Shown here: piece after piece, positions 1 to 8,871 of the stretch
Layout: each line of letters starts with the position of its first letter
Position numbering within the stretch: the stretch's first letter is position 1
DNA from: Pseudoxanthobacter soli DSM 19599
GTDB taxonomy: Bacteria > Pseudomonadota > Alphaproteobacteria > Rhizobiales > Segnochrobactraceae
Assembly: GCA_945898215.1 (NCBI GenBank)
Contig: CAMDHY010000001.1
Span: 62,001-126,000 of the forward strand
Direction: 5' to 3'
Length of the DNA stretch: 64,000 nt
Made by a program: the position numbers and the translations under genes
The notes under the pieces: model-generated
The model's input: only the letters and a program-made list of their open reading frames with translations
Database searches by the model: none
What the model was told of the DNA's origin: nothing

Positions 1-1259
1 CCCCGCTTCGAGACCACGCCCTCGAGGCTGAGACGACACGCATGGCGCAGCACGAGATCGCCGTCATTGCCGAAATGCGCGCTGTAGGCGACGGCGCCCG
101 TTGCGGGGATCAGGGCCTCCAGCATCGCCTTGCGATCGACGAGTCCGACACCCGTCAGGTCGACGCCGTCGAGGTGGAGGAGGTCGAAGGCGTAGTAGCG
201 GAAGCGATTGCTGCGACCCTCGCTGAGGTCGGCCTGGAGGGCGGAAAAGTCCGACGCGCCGTTTGCAGTTTCGACGACGATTTCCCCGTCGATGAGGGCC
301 GTTTCGACCGTCAGCCCGGCCAGAGCCTCCGCGACATCCGTGCCGAAACGAGCGGTCCAGTCTAGGCCGGTACGGGTCAGAAGCCGCACGCGCCCACCCT
401 CGATACGCGCTTGAATCCGATAGCCGTCGAACTTGATCTCGTGCACCCACGCGGCACCCGAGGGCGGCTTCGATTGCAGGGTCGCCAGCGCCGGCGGAAC
501 GAAGTCCGGCAGGGCGGCGCGCTTGCCGCCCTTCGGCACCGCCCGCGCCGCCTCCGGTGCCGGGGCCGTTCCGCCTGCCGGTGCCTTCGCGGCGGCCTTG
601 CTCTTGCGCGGCGAGGCCTTCTTCGCCGCGGGTGCGCCTGCTGCCGGCGCCGCCTTGGCGATCCGGCCGGTCTTCGACGACCACCCCGGGGCCTCGCCGG
701 CCACCTCCGCGACGTCGCGTCCCGTCACCACCGAACCCGGGCGCTCCTCGAGGATGTCCGGTGCCGACGCCGGGCGGGCGGCCTCGTCCTCGCTCTTGAT
801 CAAGAGCCAGTTCTCGTGCTTCTCGCCCGGCTTCTTCTGCATCCGCACCAGATGCCAACGCCCTTTGAGCTTCTCGCCCGCGAGCTCGAATTCGAGGTGC
901 CCCTTGGCGTAGCCCTTCTTCGCGTCCCCGACAGGCGTCCAGCGTCCGCGGTCCCAGAGGACGACGGTCCCACCGCCGTACTCGCCCTTCGGGATCGTCC
1001 CCTCGAACTCGCCGTAGTCGATCGGGTGATCCTCGACATGCACCGCGAGCCGCTTCTCGCCGGCGACGAGGCTCGGACCCCGGGTCACCGCCCAGCTCTT
1101 CAGGACCCCGTCCATCTCGAGGCGGAAGTCATAGTGGAGGCGCCGGGCCGCATGCTTCTGGACGACGAAGGCACCCGCTTCCCGCCGCCCGCGCACCGTG
1201 CCCCACGGCTCCGCGGTCTTGGTGAAGTCGCGCTTCTGCCGGTAGAGATCGAGCGCCAT
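1..1259 (-). CDS. ligD: ATP-dependent DNA ligase LigD, N-terminal part (3' end outside window)
   Basis: Bacterial non-homologous end joining ligase that acts with Ku on double-strand breaks. About 419 residues lie in the window. An N-terminal 3'-phosphoesterase domain (roughly residues 25-165) shows FVVQKHAARRLHYDFRLEMD and EDHPIDYGEFEG, the usual metal-binding region. After an Ala/Lys/Pro-rich linker comes the adenylation domain with the catalytic-lysine motif EIKFDGYR and, near the window edge, EGVVSKR. The order phosphoesterase-ligase is the Pseudomonas type, so a polymerase domain would be expected beyond position 1, but this is inference. The ATG at 1259 lies 6 bases after the ku stop, so the two genes form an operon. 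Confidence 0.95.
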   Translation of the reverse strand, partial: MALDLYRQKRDFTKTAEPWGTVRGRREAGAFVVQKHAARRLHYDFRLEMDGVLKSWAVTRGPSLVAGEKRLAVHVEDHPIDYGEFEGTIPKGEYGGGTVVLWDRGRWTPVGDAKKGYAKGHLEFELAGEKLKGRWHLVRMQKKPGEKHENWLLIKSEDEAARPASAPDILEERPGSVVTGRDVAEVAGEAPGWSSKTGRIAKAAPAAGAPAAKKASPRKSKAAAKAPAGGTAPAPEAARAVPKGGKRAALPDFVPPALATLQSKPPSGAAWVHEIKFDGYRIQARIEGGRVRLLTRTGLDWTARFGTDVAEALAGLTVETALIDGEIVVETANGASDFSALQADLSEGRSNRFRYYAFDLLHLDGVDLTGVGLVDRKAMLEALIPATGAVAYSAHFGNDGDLVLRHACRLSLEGVVSKR

Positions 1260-1265
1260 CGCGGC

Positions 1266-2276
1266 CTAGCCCGCCTTGCGCCGGGGCGCGGCGGCGGCCT
1301 TGCCGCTGGCGCGCACCCGCGCCGCCGGCTTGCCGCTCGCAGCCTTCGCCTCGGCGGTCGGCTTCTCGTCGGCACCTCCCGCGGCCGTCCGCTTCTTCGC
1401 CGCTGCAGGCTTCTTCGCGGGTGTCTTCGCTGCCGAACCTGTGGCCGCACCGGTTTTTGAACCGGCGGCCTTGCCCTCGCTGCCTCCAGCCGCGGGTTTC
1501 CCCGCGGCGCCGGCGCTGCGCCGCAGCGCGTCGAGGAGATCGACCACCTTGCCGGTCGTCGCGACCTTGCGGGGGGCGATCTTGCGCCCCTCGAGCTTCG
1601 CCTTGACCATGTCGGCGAGCGCGGCCTCGTAGCGATCATCGAAGTCTTCCGGCCGGAAAGCGCCACGCTTCGACGCGATGATGTGCTCGGCGAGCTTGAG
1701 CATCTCGCCCTCGATCTTGACGTCGGGCACCTCGGCGAAGACGTCGCTCGCAGCCCTGACCTCGTAGTCGAACTTCAGCGTCGTGGCGATCAGGCCGTCC
1801 TCGAACGGGCGGACCAGCAGGGTGCGGGCGCGGCGGAACAGCACCGTCGTCGCCAGCGCCGCCGCAGATTTCCCACGCATCCCATCGCGGATGAGGGCGT
1901 AGGTCTCGCTCGCCACCGCGCCATCGGGGGCAAGGAAGTAGGGCCGATCGAGATAGAGCGTATCGATGTCGTCGCAACGCAGGAAGGCCGTGACGGACAA
2001 CGTCTTGTCGCTCTCCGGCACCGCGGCGGCGACCTCGTCGGGCGACAGCACGATATGCTCGTCCTTGCCGGTCTCGTAGCCCTTCACCTGATGCTCGCGG
2101 TCGACGGGTTCACCCGTGACGGCGTCGACGAACGCCCGCTGTACCCGGTTGCCCGTCGCCCGGTTCAGGGTGTGGAAGGCGATACGCTCGGAGGTCGAGG
2201 CCGCGGCGTAAAGGCCGACCGGGCAGGTCAGTTCGCCGATCTTCAGGAAGCCCTTCCAGCTCGCACGCCCCGCCAT
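1266..2276 (-). CDS. ku: Non-homologous end joining protein Ku
   Basis: Homodimeric DNA-end-binding ring protein that recruits LigD. The 336-residue product begins MAGRASWKGFLKIGELTCPV, the standard Ku start, and keeps the Ku core (KGYETGKDEHIVLS, then DDIDTLYLDRPYFLAP) to about residue 260. The last 75 or so residues are low complexity, rich in Ala, Lys and Gly. Basic tails of this kind are known in bacterial Ku and assist DNA binding and ligase stimulation. It lies directly upstream of ligD on the same strand. Nothing in the sequence shows how the pair is regulated. Confidence 0.96.
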   Translation of the reverse strand: MAGRASWKGFLKIGELTCPVGLYAAASTSERIAFHTLNRATGNRVQRAFVDAVTGEPVDREHQVKGYETGKDEHIVLSPDEVAAAVPESDKTLSVTAFLRCDDIDTLYLDRPYFLAPDGAVASETYALIRDGMRGKSAAALATTVLFRRARTLLVRPFEDGLIATTLKFDYEVRAASDVFAEVPDVKIEGEMLKLAEHIIASKRGAFRPEDFDDRYEAALADMVKAKLEGRKIAPRKVATTGKVVDLLDALRRSAGAAGKPAAGGSEGKAAGSKTGAATGSAAKTPAKKPAAAKKRTAAGGADEKPTAEAKAASGKPAARVRASGKAAAAPRRKAG

Positions 2277-2555
2277 CGCCGCCGCTCCCCCTGATCGCCC
2301 GCGTTGAGGCGCTACGACAGAATGCGCACGACACCCCGTGCGTTCCCCCGTGGCGCTCGCCGGCGAAGCGGAGCCGGGGGCGTCCCGCCACGCGCATCGA
2401 CATCCCCTCCTCCGGGTGCCGGCCGTCGCGCGATCACAATCCTCGACTGATGGTCCACCCTGGGCGAAAATGGTAGCGGTGCCAGGGGAAAAGTCGCACG
2501 AACCGTTGGACTTCGCCGGTCAATCTCGTGCGCGTGCCTGATCGGGGGATAGCCA

Positions 2556-3848
2556 GTGTCATCAGCCAGTCGTGACTTTGCCGCGCCGGACCGCGCATCC
2601 GGTTCCGTTTGCCGCACGGGCCTCGCCCGCGTCCTCGGTAGCGCCGCCCTGGCGCTCGGCCTGATCGCGACGAGCCTCGCCGGCGCCGTGGACCCGGCCC
2701 GTGCCGCGCCGGTCGCCGAGCCTTCAGGGCTGCGCTCGCAGCTCCAGTCCGCCCTCGACGACTACCTTCGCCGCTACGGCGAGGCCGAGCACATCTCGGG
2801 TCTCTCCGCCTTCGTCAGTCGCCGCGACGGCGACCCCGGCGTGACCGCGACTGCCGGCACGACCCGGTGGCAGGGCCGCGGCGAGCCGATCAGCCCCGAC
2901 ACGCTCTTCCAGATCGGCAGCAACACCAAGGCGTTCACCTCGGTCATGCTCCTCAAGCTGGAAGCCGACGGGCTCCTCGACATCGACGACACCATCGGCG
3001 ACCACCTGCCCCAGTATCCGGCCTGGAAGACCGTTTCGATTCGACGCCTCCTCAGCATGACGAGCGGCCTGCCGACCTACAGCGAGGCGCCGAGGTTCAT
3101 GAAGCACCAGGCGGCCGATCCGGATCGCCACTACACCCTCGAACAGCTCGTCGCCTATGCCTATCCCTCGCAGGGCAACGACCTGCCCGACAACAAGGGC
3201 TGGTTCTATTCCAACACCAACTATGTCCTCGGCGGGATGATCGTCGAAAAGCTGCGCAAGCAGGCCTATGAAGACGTCATCCGCAAGGAGATCTTCCGCC
3301 CCCTCGGCCTGAACCGCACCCACTACGCGGACCGTCAGCTGCCGAGCCGGGTGCTGGATCAGGCGGCCGGCGGCTATTTCGACAATCCGGTCTGCAGCCT
3401 CTACACGCCCGACTGCAAGGTCGGCCAGCTGACGCCGCTCGTCGGCAAGAACCTGCAGCGGGCCGACCTCAGCTGGGCGGGTCCAGCCGGGGGCATCGTC
3501 TCGACCCCGAAGGACCTGACGTACTGGATCCGTCACCTGTTCGCCGGTCGGGTGCTGCCGCGGCAGCAGATGAAGGAGCTTCTGACGCTCGTTTCGTCGA
3601 AGACCGGCAAGCCGATCGACAGGACGACCGCCCAGGACCCTCGCGGCTTCGCCTTGGGGCTGGCTCAGATCTACGACCCGACCATGGGCCGTTTCTGGTT
3701 CTACGAGGGAGAGACCCTCGGCTATCGGGCGGTCTTCGCCTACTATCCGGAGGATGACCTTGTCGTCACGGTGTTCCTCAACAGCCAGCCGTCGGACGAC
3801 CACATCGGCGAACTGATGTCCGACCTCTACGCCATCTTCGCGAAGTAA
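2556..3848 (+). CDS. Secreted serine hydrolase of the beta-lactamase class C / PBP family
   Basis: The 430-residue protein starts at a GTG preceded by a GGGGG ribosome site. It carries a long N-terminal segment with a hydrophobic signal core (about residues 25-45, ending ARA), so it is probably periplasmic. The class C serine hydrolase motifs are visible: S122-N-T-K125 as the nucleophile SxxK and Y218-S-N220 as the YxN motif. Enzymes of this family include AmpC beta-lactamases, DD-peptidases and esterases. The sequence does not single out a substrate, so resistance should not be assumed. It stands alone, divergent from ku. Confidence 0.85.
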   Translation: MSSASRDFAAPDRASGSVCRTGLARVLGSAALALGLIATSLAGAVDPARAAPVAEPSGLRSQLQSALDDYLRRYGEAEHISGLSAFVSRRDGDPGVTATAGTTRWQGRGEPISPDTLFQIGSNTKAFTSVMLLKLEADGLLDIDDTIGDHLPQYPAWKTVSIRRLLSMTSGLPTYSEAPRFMKHQAADPDRHYTLEQLVAYAYPSQGNDLPDNKGWFYSNTNYVLGGMIVEKLRKQAYEDVIRKEIFRPLGLNRTHYADRQLPSRVLDQAAGGYFDNPVCSLYTPDCKVGQLTPLVGKNLQRADLSWAGPAGGIVSTPKDLTYWIRHLFAGRVLPRQQMKELLTLVSSKTGKPIDRTTAQDPRGFALGLAQIYDPTMGRFWFYEGETLGYRAVFAYYPEDDLVVTVFLNSQPSDDHIGELMSDLYAIFAK

Positions 3849-4018
3849 GGCCGTGCCAGCCGCTCGCCGCGTCGGAGCTTCGCTCACGACGTGGCGCCTG
3901 CGCGGGTCCGGTGGGCCGTCTCGGGGTTCGGCAGCCCGTGCGACGACGAGCGTCGCGATCCCGTTGCGGTAAACGGTGTAGTCTCCCCCCTTCTGTCTCT
4001 CCGCACGGGGACGAACCC

Positions 4019-5158
4019 ATGAAGCTCGCCGCAGCCCTCGCGCTCATTGCCATGCTCGCGTCCACACCGGCGGGTTCGGCGGAACGCTATTCCGTCGTGC
4101 CGGCCGCCGCCGCGCCGTTCACCGTCGAGACGGTGGCGGGCGGGCTCGAATACGTCTGGGGCATCGCCTTCCTGCCGGACGGCTCCATGCTGGTGACAGA
4201 AAAGCCGGGGCGCCTGCGTCGCATCACCGCTGACGGCGCCGTCTCTGCTCCCATCGGTGGCGTGCCGCGGGTGGTGTACGAGAACCAGGGCGGCCTCCTC
4301 GACGTCGCCGTCCACCCCGACTTCGCCGGCAATCGCTGGGTCTACTTCACCTATTCCCGGCCCGGCGCGGGCGGCAGTTCCACCGCTCTGGCGCGCGGCG
4401 TCCTCTCCGCTGACCTGAAGGCGCTCAACCAGGTCCGGGTGTTGTGGACCTCCGGCCCCCGCTTTGACGGCGCCGGCCACTTCGGCTCGCGCATCGCCTT
4501 CGATCGCAGCGGCTACGTCTACGTGACGAGCGGCGACCGTCAGCAGTATCCGTCCGACGACATCGCCCAGCGTCGCGACAACACCGTCGGCAAGGTCGTC
4601 CGCCTGCAGGGCGACGGGTCCGTGCCGAATGACAATCCCTTCATTGGCATGGACGGCATCGATCCGGCGATCTGGAGCTACGGACACCGCAATCCGCAGG
4701 GCCTCGCCTTCGATCCGGCCACCAACCGGCTCTATTCGGTGGAGCACGGCCCCCTCGGCGGCGACGAACTCAACGTCATCCGCAAGGGCCGGAACTACGG
4801 CTGGCCCGTGGTGTCCTGGGGGGTCAACTATGACGGCTCCCCCGTCGGGACCGGCAAGCACCGGGCGCCCGGCATGGTGAACTCGATCCGACACTGGACG
4901 CCGGTGATCGCGCCCGGCGGCATGGCCTTCTACAATCGCCGGGCCTTCCGCAAGTGGCGCGGCGACCTCTTGATCGGAGGCCTTGGCGCCACCGCCCTCG
5001 TGCGTCTCGACATGGAAGATGGCCGGGTGGTCCGCGAGCAGCGCTTCCTCACCGAACGCGGCCAGCGCATTCGTGCCGTGACGGTGGCGCCGGACGGTTC
5101 TGTCTACCTCGGCACCGACGAGAATCCTGCCCAGATCCTCCGGCTCGTCCCCCGCTGA
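4019..5158 (+). CDS. PQQ-dependent sugar dehydrogenase (soluble aldose dehydrogenase type)
   Basis: Periplasmic six-bladed propeller enzyme of the glucose/sorbosone dehydrogenase family, which oxidises aldoses with PQQ. The start chosen is the ATG at 4019 because it gives a clean signal peptide (KLAAALALIAMLASTPAGSA) and follows a GGGG ribosome site; the open frame extends upstream without coding character. The 379-residue length fits the family. Typical blade motifs are present: VWGIAFLPDG, VHPDFAGN and the signature EHGPLGGDELNVI followed by GRNYGWP. No PQQ synthesis gene is nearby. The gene is monocistronic with a hairpin just after the stop. Confidence 0.88.
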   Translation: MKLAAALALIAMLASTPAGSAERYSVVPAAAAPFTVETVAGGLEYVWGIAFLPDGSMLVTEKPGRLRRITADGAVSAPIGGVPRVVYENQGGLLDVAVHPDFAGNRWVYFTYSRPGAGGSSTALARGVLSADLKALNQVRVLWTSGPRFDGAGHFGSRIAFDRSGYVYVTSGDRQQYPSDDIAQRRDNTVGKVVRLQGDGSVPNDNPFIGMDGIDPAIWSYGHRNPQGLAFDPATNRLYSVEHGPLGGDELNVIRKGRNYGWPVVSWGVNYDGSPVGTGKHRAPGMVNSIRHWTPVIAPGGMAFYNRRAFRKWRGDLLIGGLGATALVRLDMEDGRVVREQRFLTERGQRIRAVTVAPDGSVYLGTDENPAQILRLVPR

Positions 5159-5173
5159 CCTCGAAGCCGCCCT

Positions 5174-5203
5174 CCCGGCGGCGCCGGTCGTCTTGCCGCC
5201 GGG
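5174..5203 (+). terminator. Hairpin after the sugar dehydrogenase gene
   Basis: A perfect 9-bp inverted repeat (CCCGGCGGC at 5174-5182, GCCGCCGGG at 5195-5203) starts 16 bases after the stop codon. It is followed by only two T residues, so it is a weak intrinsic terminator candidate. Confidence 0.5.
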
Positions 5204-5316
5204 TTGTCGCCTCATTCTCGGGACGTTTCTGGTTTAGGTGAAGCGTCGAGATCATCTGCAACCTTTGTCGCCTCGGCTTCATTGCCTACTGAAAGCTGGA
5301 CGGTCTGGATTTCGCG

Positions 5317-5354
5317 CCCTCATCGGCGATGAGGGGCCGTCGGCCTTTTTTTTT
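5317..5354 (+). terminator. Hairpins with T9 tract upstream of the desaturase gene
   Basis: An 8-bp perfect stem (CCCTCATC 5317-5324, GATGAGGG 5328-5335) adjoins a GGCC-GTC-GGCC mini-hairpin (5335-5345) followed by nine T residues (5346-5354). This is the clearest T tract in the window. It could end transcription coming from the left, or act as a leader attenuator 77 bases before the desaturase start. Confidence 0.6.
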
Positions 5355-5430
5355 CCTCAGATTGACCGAGGGCGCGGCGATCCACCCGAGAGGTGTGGCG
5401 CTGCCCGTCCCCCGGCGGAGCGTGACGGCG

Positions 5431-6525
5431 ATGCCGGATCAGGACCACAGTTCGACCATTGCCACGGCGCGAGACTGGACGCGCTTGCTGCGCGACTACC
5501 GCGAACCGCGCGCCGGGCGCAGCGTCGTCGAACTCGCCATCACGCTGTTACCCTTCGCGGCCCTGTGGGCGGCGATGCTGGTGCTGCTCGACCTCGGGCT
5601 CTGGTGGCTGGCCGCTATCCTCGCCTTGCCCGCCGCGGGGCTGCTGGTGCGGCTGTTCATGATCGCCCACGACTGCGGGCACGGGTCGTTCTTCCCGGCG
5701 CGCTGGGCGAACGACTGGACGGGCCGGGTGCTCGGGGTCCTGACGCTGACGCCCTACGACCTGTGGCGGCGCAGCCACGCGATCCACCACGCCGGCGCCG
5801 GTAACCTCGACCGGCGCGGCATCGGCGACGTTACCACGCTGACGGTGCGCGAATATGCGGCGATGTCGCGCTTCGGGCGGCTGCGCTACCGGCTCTACCG
5901 TCACCCGGCGGTGATGTTCGGGCTCGGCCCGCCCTATCTCTTCCTGCTGCAACACCGCCTCCCCCTCGGCTTCATGCGCAAGGGCTGGTCGCCGTGGGTC
6001 AGCACGATGGCGACGAATGCTGCGATCGTCAGTGCCCTCGCCCTGCTGATGTGGGCCTTCGGCATCGCGCCGGTGCTGTTCGTGCACATGCCGATCCTGC
6101 TGATCGGCGCCGCGATCGGCGTCTGGCTCTTCTACGTGCAGCACCAGTTCGACGGCACCCAGTGGGACGGCGCGGAGACGTGGAACGTCCATACCGCGGC
6201 GCTGCACGGCAGCTCGCACTACGACCTTCCCGCCCCCCTCGCCTGGTTCACGGCGAACATCGGCGTCCACCAGGTCCACCACCTGGCGAGCCGCATCCCC
6301 TGCTACCGCCTGCCTGAAGTGCTGCGCGACTTTCCGGAACTGAAGGGCGTCGGTCGCCTCACCCTGTGGCGAAGCCTCGCCTGCGTTCGGCTGGCGCTCT
6401 GGGACGAGGGCGAGCGCCGCCTCGTCTCCTTCCGCGACGCGCACCGCCGCGCTCTTGTGCCGCTGCCAGCGGACCGAAGCGTCAGTGCGGAGACACCCGC
6501 TGTTGGGACGGCTCAGTCGATCTGA
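5431..6525 (+). CDS. Membrane fatty acid desaturase
   Basis: Di-iron integral membrane desaturase that introduces a double bond into acyl chains. The ATG at 5431 is preceded by GGAG and gives a 364-residue protein. All three histidine boxes are visible: HDCGH at 80-84, HAIHH at 116-120 and HQVHH at 280-284. They are separated by hydrophobic pairs of helices (about residues 35-75 and 190-235). The HxxHH of the third box and the HAIHHAGAGN context resemble the delta-12/omega-6 type, but regioselectivity cannot be read from sequence. It is monocistronic, convergent with tRNA-Arg. Confidence 0.9.
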   Translation: MPDQDHSSTIATARDWTRLLRDYREPRAGRSVVELAITLLPFAALWAAMLVLLDLGLWWLAAILALPAAGLLVRLFMIAHDCGHGSFFPARWANDWTGRVLGVLTLTPYDLWRRSHAIHHAGAGNLDRRGIGDVTTLTVREYAAMSRFGRLRYRLYRHPAVMFGLGPPYLFLLQHRLPLGFMRKGWSPWVSTMATNAAIVSALALLMWAFGIAPVLFVHMPILLIGAAIGVWLFYVQHQFDGTQWDGAETWNVHTAALHGSSHYDLPAPLAWFTANIGVHQVHHLASRIPCYRLPEVLRDFPELKGVGRLTLWRSLACVRLALWDEGERRLVSFRDAHRRALVPLPADRSVSAETPAVGTAQSI

Positions 6526-6539
6526 CGACCGCCGGCCCC

Positions 6540-6561
6540 GCGGAGGGCGACCCGCCTCCGC
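6540..6561 (+). terminator. Weak hairpin between the desaturase gene and tRNA-Arg
   Basis: A 7-bp stem (GCGGAGG / CCTCCGC, 8-base loop) lies in the 61-base gap between two converging transcription units. There is no T tract; a terminator role is only a guess from position. Confidence 0.3.
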
Positions 6562-6586
6562 GAAACCCAGCGACACCCTGATTTCT

Positions 6587-6662
6587 TGGTGACCCCGGCA
6601 GGATTCGAACCTGCGACCAACAGCTTAGAAGGCTGCTGCTCTATCCTCTGAGCTACGGGGCC
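6587..6662 (-). tRNA. tRNA-Arg (anticodon TCT)
   Basis: Read on the minus strand it folds as a full cloverleaf. The acceptor GGCCCCG pairs with CGGGGTC (one G-U pair), the anticodon loop is CTTCTAA with TCT, and the T arm is GCAGG-TTCGAAT-CCTGC. CCA is encoded at 6587-6589. Length is 76 with CCA. Confidence 0.97.
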
Positions 6663-6734
6663 GCTGCCAATCCGGCCGCTCGCCGGGAAGCGCGGGAGCC
6701 GGCACGCGCGGATGGGCTCGACGCCCTCCGGTCG

Positions 6735-7055
6735 TCAGTGCGTCCAGGGCACCAGACGGTCCGTGCGGAAATTATCGGAGTAGGAGATCCGCTTCGGGCT
6801 GATGTCGTGGGGCTCGAATACCTCGAAGGCAATGGCGTTCCGTTCCGCGTAGGCGATCGCCTCCTCGCGAGTTTCGAAGAATAGCTTCACCTGGCTCGCC
6901 ATGTCGCTCGACGACGTCCAGCCCATCAGCGGCTCGACGGAGCGCGGCACTTCCGGGGCGTATTCGAACACCCAGCGGTGCGTCTTCCCGCGCCCTGACT
7001 GCATGGCCGTCTTCGCCGGCCGGAAGATGCGGGCCACTGCAGGCTTCGTCACCAT
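6735..7055 (-). CDS. NDUFS4-like complex I accessory protein (ETC complex I subunit)
   Basis: The 106-residue protein matches the ETC_C1_NDUFA4/NDUFS4 family, the alphaproteobacterial counterpart of the mitochondrial 18-kDa complex I subunit. Visible family features are an early ARIFRP..KTAMQSG, the W-V-F-E block, GWTSSSD, and the C-terminal KRISYSDNF followed by PWTH. The start at 7055 is preceded by GAGGGGAT at good spacing. The frame stays open upstream, but that part is arginine/glycine-rich shadow. It sits alone between two tRNA genes; the main nuo operon is not in the window. Confidence 0.92.
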   Translation of the reverse strand: MVTKPAVARIFRPAKTAMQSGRGKTHRWVFEYAPEVPRSVEPLMGWTSSSDMASQVKLFFETREEAIAYAERNAIAFEVFEPHDISPKRISYSDNFRTDRLVPWTH

Positions 7056-7167
7056 TGTCGATCCCCTCATCCGTGCGATCACGACCGTCCCAACGTCCGA
7101 CGGGCCGAAATCGCCGCATCCTAGACCGTGCGTCCCACACGGCCCGCCACCGCGGAGCCGGCGGGAC

Positions 7168-7190
7168 CGACCAGACCGGCGGTCTGGTCG
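7168..7190. repeat. Perfect inverted repeat overlapping the tRNA-Pro 3' end
   Basis: CGACCAGACC (7168-7177) and GGTCTGGTCG (7181-7190) form a 10-bp perfect stem with loop GGC. The right arm covers the tRNA-Pro CCA end and two acceptor bases; the left arm lies in the trailer. It may be a trailer hairpin relevant to 3' processing or termination. Confidence 0.6.
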
Positions 7191-7261
7191 GGGCAGCAAG
7201 ATTCGAACTTGCGACCCCGCGCTCCCAAAGCGCGTGCTCTACCAGGCTGAGCTATGCCCCG
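7185..7261 (-). tRNA. tRNA-Pro (anticodon TGG)
   Basis: Minus-strand cloverleaf with acceptor CGGGGCA/TGCCCCG, anticodon loop TTTGGGA with TGG, T arm GCAAG-TTCGAAT-CTTGC, discriminator A and encoded CCA (7185-7187). Length is 77. Confidence 0.97.
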
Positions 7262-7275
7262 ATCGGTCGTCCGCT

Positions 7276-7304
7276 TCCGTAGCCGCTCCGCCCGCCCCGA
7301 TCAA
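7276..7304 (-). promoter_or_regulatory. Candidate sigma-70 promoter of tRNA-Pro
   Basis: On the minus strand TTGATC (7304-7299), a 17-base spacer and TACGGA (7281-7276) precede the tRNA by 14 bases, giving a leader of about 8 bases. The -35 is good and the -10 weak. Confidence 0.5.
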
Positions 7305-7426
7305 GCCGCCGCAGCGTCCGAGGTGGTGAGCGGAGGGCGGCCGCGCCGGCAGGCGCCCTGCGACAGCGTCCCGTCCAGGTGCAAGTGCGAACACGGGTGC
7401 GGGTTTCGGTGCGCTGTGTCTCGCGT

Positions 7427-7981
7427 TCAGCCGCCAGTCACACGGGCATGGCGCAGCCGGTCGCCCGGCACGATACCGAGCTTGGCGGCGATGCCGGCGT
7501 TGACCTCGAGCACGAAGCGGACGGGCTCGCGGGAGGCGATCGGCTCCAGCGAATAGGGCGTCGTATCGGCGGCGATCTGGGTGATCGTGCCGTCGGCCCG
7601 GATGAAGATCATGTCGAGCGGCAGCGGCGTGTTCTTCATCCAGAAGGCGACGCCGGTCTGGTCGCTGCCATAGTCGAACAACATGCCCGCATCCGCCGCC
7701 ATCGTCTCGCGGAACATCAGGCCGCGGGCACGCTCGTCGGGCGTGTCGGCGACTTCGATCGCGAAGCGGTGATCGCCGCCCGCCGAGGCGATCATGGCGA
7801 CGAGGTCGTCTGCCGCATCGGCCTGCACGAGCCGGACGATCGGCGCCCGTTGCACATCGGCCGCCGTCGGCGAGACGACCACCGAGGCGGGTACGGCCAG
7901 TCCCGGCGACGCCGGTGATATGATCGAGAGTGAAAGTCCGAGCGCGACCGACAGGCTTGCGGCCGCGATGGCGCGCGACAC
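7427..7981 (-). CDS. DUF192 family exported protein
   Basis: The 184-residue protein belongs to the DUF192 family of small, mostly exported proteins of unknown function. The GTG at 7981 is chosen because it gives a signal-peptide-like hydrophobic N-terminus (IAAASLSVALGLSLSIISPA). The DUF192 core runs from about residue 70 to the end, with RARGLMFRETM, GMLFDYG, FWMKNTPLPLDMIFI and the ending APG-like GIVPGDRLRHA. The WMKNT..PLD block is the family hallmark. It is followed on the same strand after 47 bases by the upstream cold-shock gene's stop, so the two may be co-transcribed. Confidence 0.88.
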   Translation of the reverse strand: MSRAIAAASLSVALGLSLSIISPASPGLAVPASVVVSPTAADVQRAPIVRLVQADAADDLVAMIASAGGDHRFAIEVADTPDERARGLMFRETMAADAGMLFDYGSDQTGVAFWMKNTPLPLDMIFIRADGTITQIAADTTPYSLEPIASREPVRFVLEVNAGIAAKLGIVPGDRLRHARVTGG

Positions 7982-8028
7982 CGCGCTCAGGTCTCGGCCG
8001 CCGACCGGTCGCCCCGGCCGCCGGGCGC

Positions 8029-8715
8029 TCAGTGGGAAGCCGGAATGTGGCCGCCGCTCTCCGGGCGGATCTCCGCCGCCATCAGCCCCTTCGGCCCGTT
8101 GCCGAAGCGCACCTGAACGATCTGCCCCGGCCGTAACTCGGTGATCCCGAAGCGGCGCAGCGTCTCCATGTGCACGAAGATGTCCTCCGTGCCGTCGCCG
8201 CGGGTCAGGAACCCGTAACCCTTCACCCGGTTGAACCACTTGACGCGCACCCGCTCGATACCGCTCGTCGGCGTGACCTGTACATTCGTCCGCTGCGGCG
8301 GAAGTTGGGCCGGATGGGGCGCCGTCGATTCGTCCATCGACAGGATGCGCAGCGCCTGCAGGCCCTTCGGCCTGTCGAGGACCTCGCAGACCACCCGTGC
8401 GCCCTCGTAGGCGGTCTGGAAACCGCCGCGGCGCAGGCAGGTGACGTGCAGGAGGACGTCCTGGCGTCCATCGTCCGGGACGATGAAGCCGTAGCCCTTG
8501 GCGACGTCGAACCATTTGATGGCGCCGGCGATTTCGATGACCTGGACGCCGGCGTCGTCACCGAGGCCGTCGAGCGACATCTCCGGGGAGACGTGCTCGT
8601 GCACGCCTTCGTAGCCGGCGGCACCGGCCCGCCCGATCGCCGACGTCGTCTCCGATCGCATCGGATCCGCACCCGTCGCCTGGGTGTGCTCGACACCCGA
8701 GGACTTCGCCCCCAT
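8029..8715 (-). CDS. Double cold-shock domain protein
   Basis: Nucleic-acid chaperone with two cold-shock domains, a layout common in alphaproteobacteria. Domain 1 has [12 protein letters not shown] and DVLLHVTCL; domain 2 has [12 protein letters not shown] and DIFVHMETL. These are the RNP1 and RNP2 motifs. A Pro/Thr-rich linker of about 40 residues joins them. The ATG at 8715 gives 228 residues; a later ATG at 8661 is also possible, since neither has a strong ribosome site. It lies just upstream of the DUF192 gene. Single-domain Csp proteins are about 70 residues, so this one is clearly the fused type. Confidence 0.9.
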   Translation of the reverse strand: MGAKSSGVEHTQATGADPMRSETTSAIGRAGAAGYEGVHEHVSPEMSLDGLGDDAGVQVIEIAGAIKWFDVAKGYGFIVPDDGRQDVLLHVTCLRRGGFQTAYEGARVVCEVLDRPKGLQALRILSMDESTAPHPAQLPPQRTNVQVTPTSGIERVRVKWFNRVKGYGFLTRGDGTEDIFVHMETLRRFGITELRPGQIVQVRFGNGPKGLMAAEIRPESGGHIPASH

Positions 8716-8871
8716 GTTCACCGCCCGAACCCCGCCTGTCGAACGATTCCACTCATCGACCGCTAGCCCCCGCCGGCATGCGTGCGGTTGCAGGATAGCA
8801 TTCGTCAGGTTCCAGGCCACCGAAAATCTTGAGACGGCGTCAAAGGCGTTAACGGCCGTGGTGAACCGCGC

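Noticed and set aside
2300-2350. GGAAC upstream of ku as a general-stress (EcfG) promoter
   Set aside because: No CGTT-like -10 at 16-17 bases; the match is half a promoter only.
7055-7282. Open frame reading GAARFELATPRSQS across tRNA-Pro
   Set aside because: This peptide is a well-known false translation of tRNA sequence; the region is tRNA.
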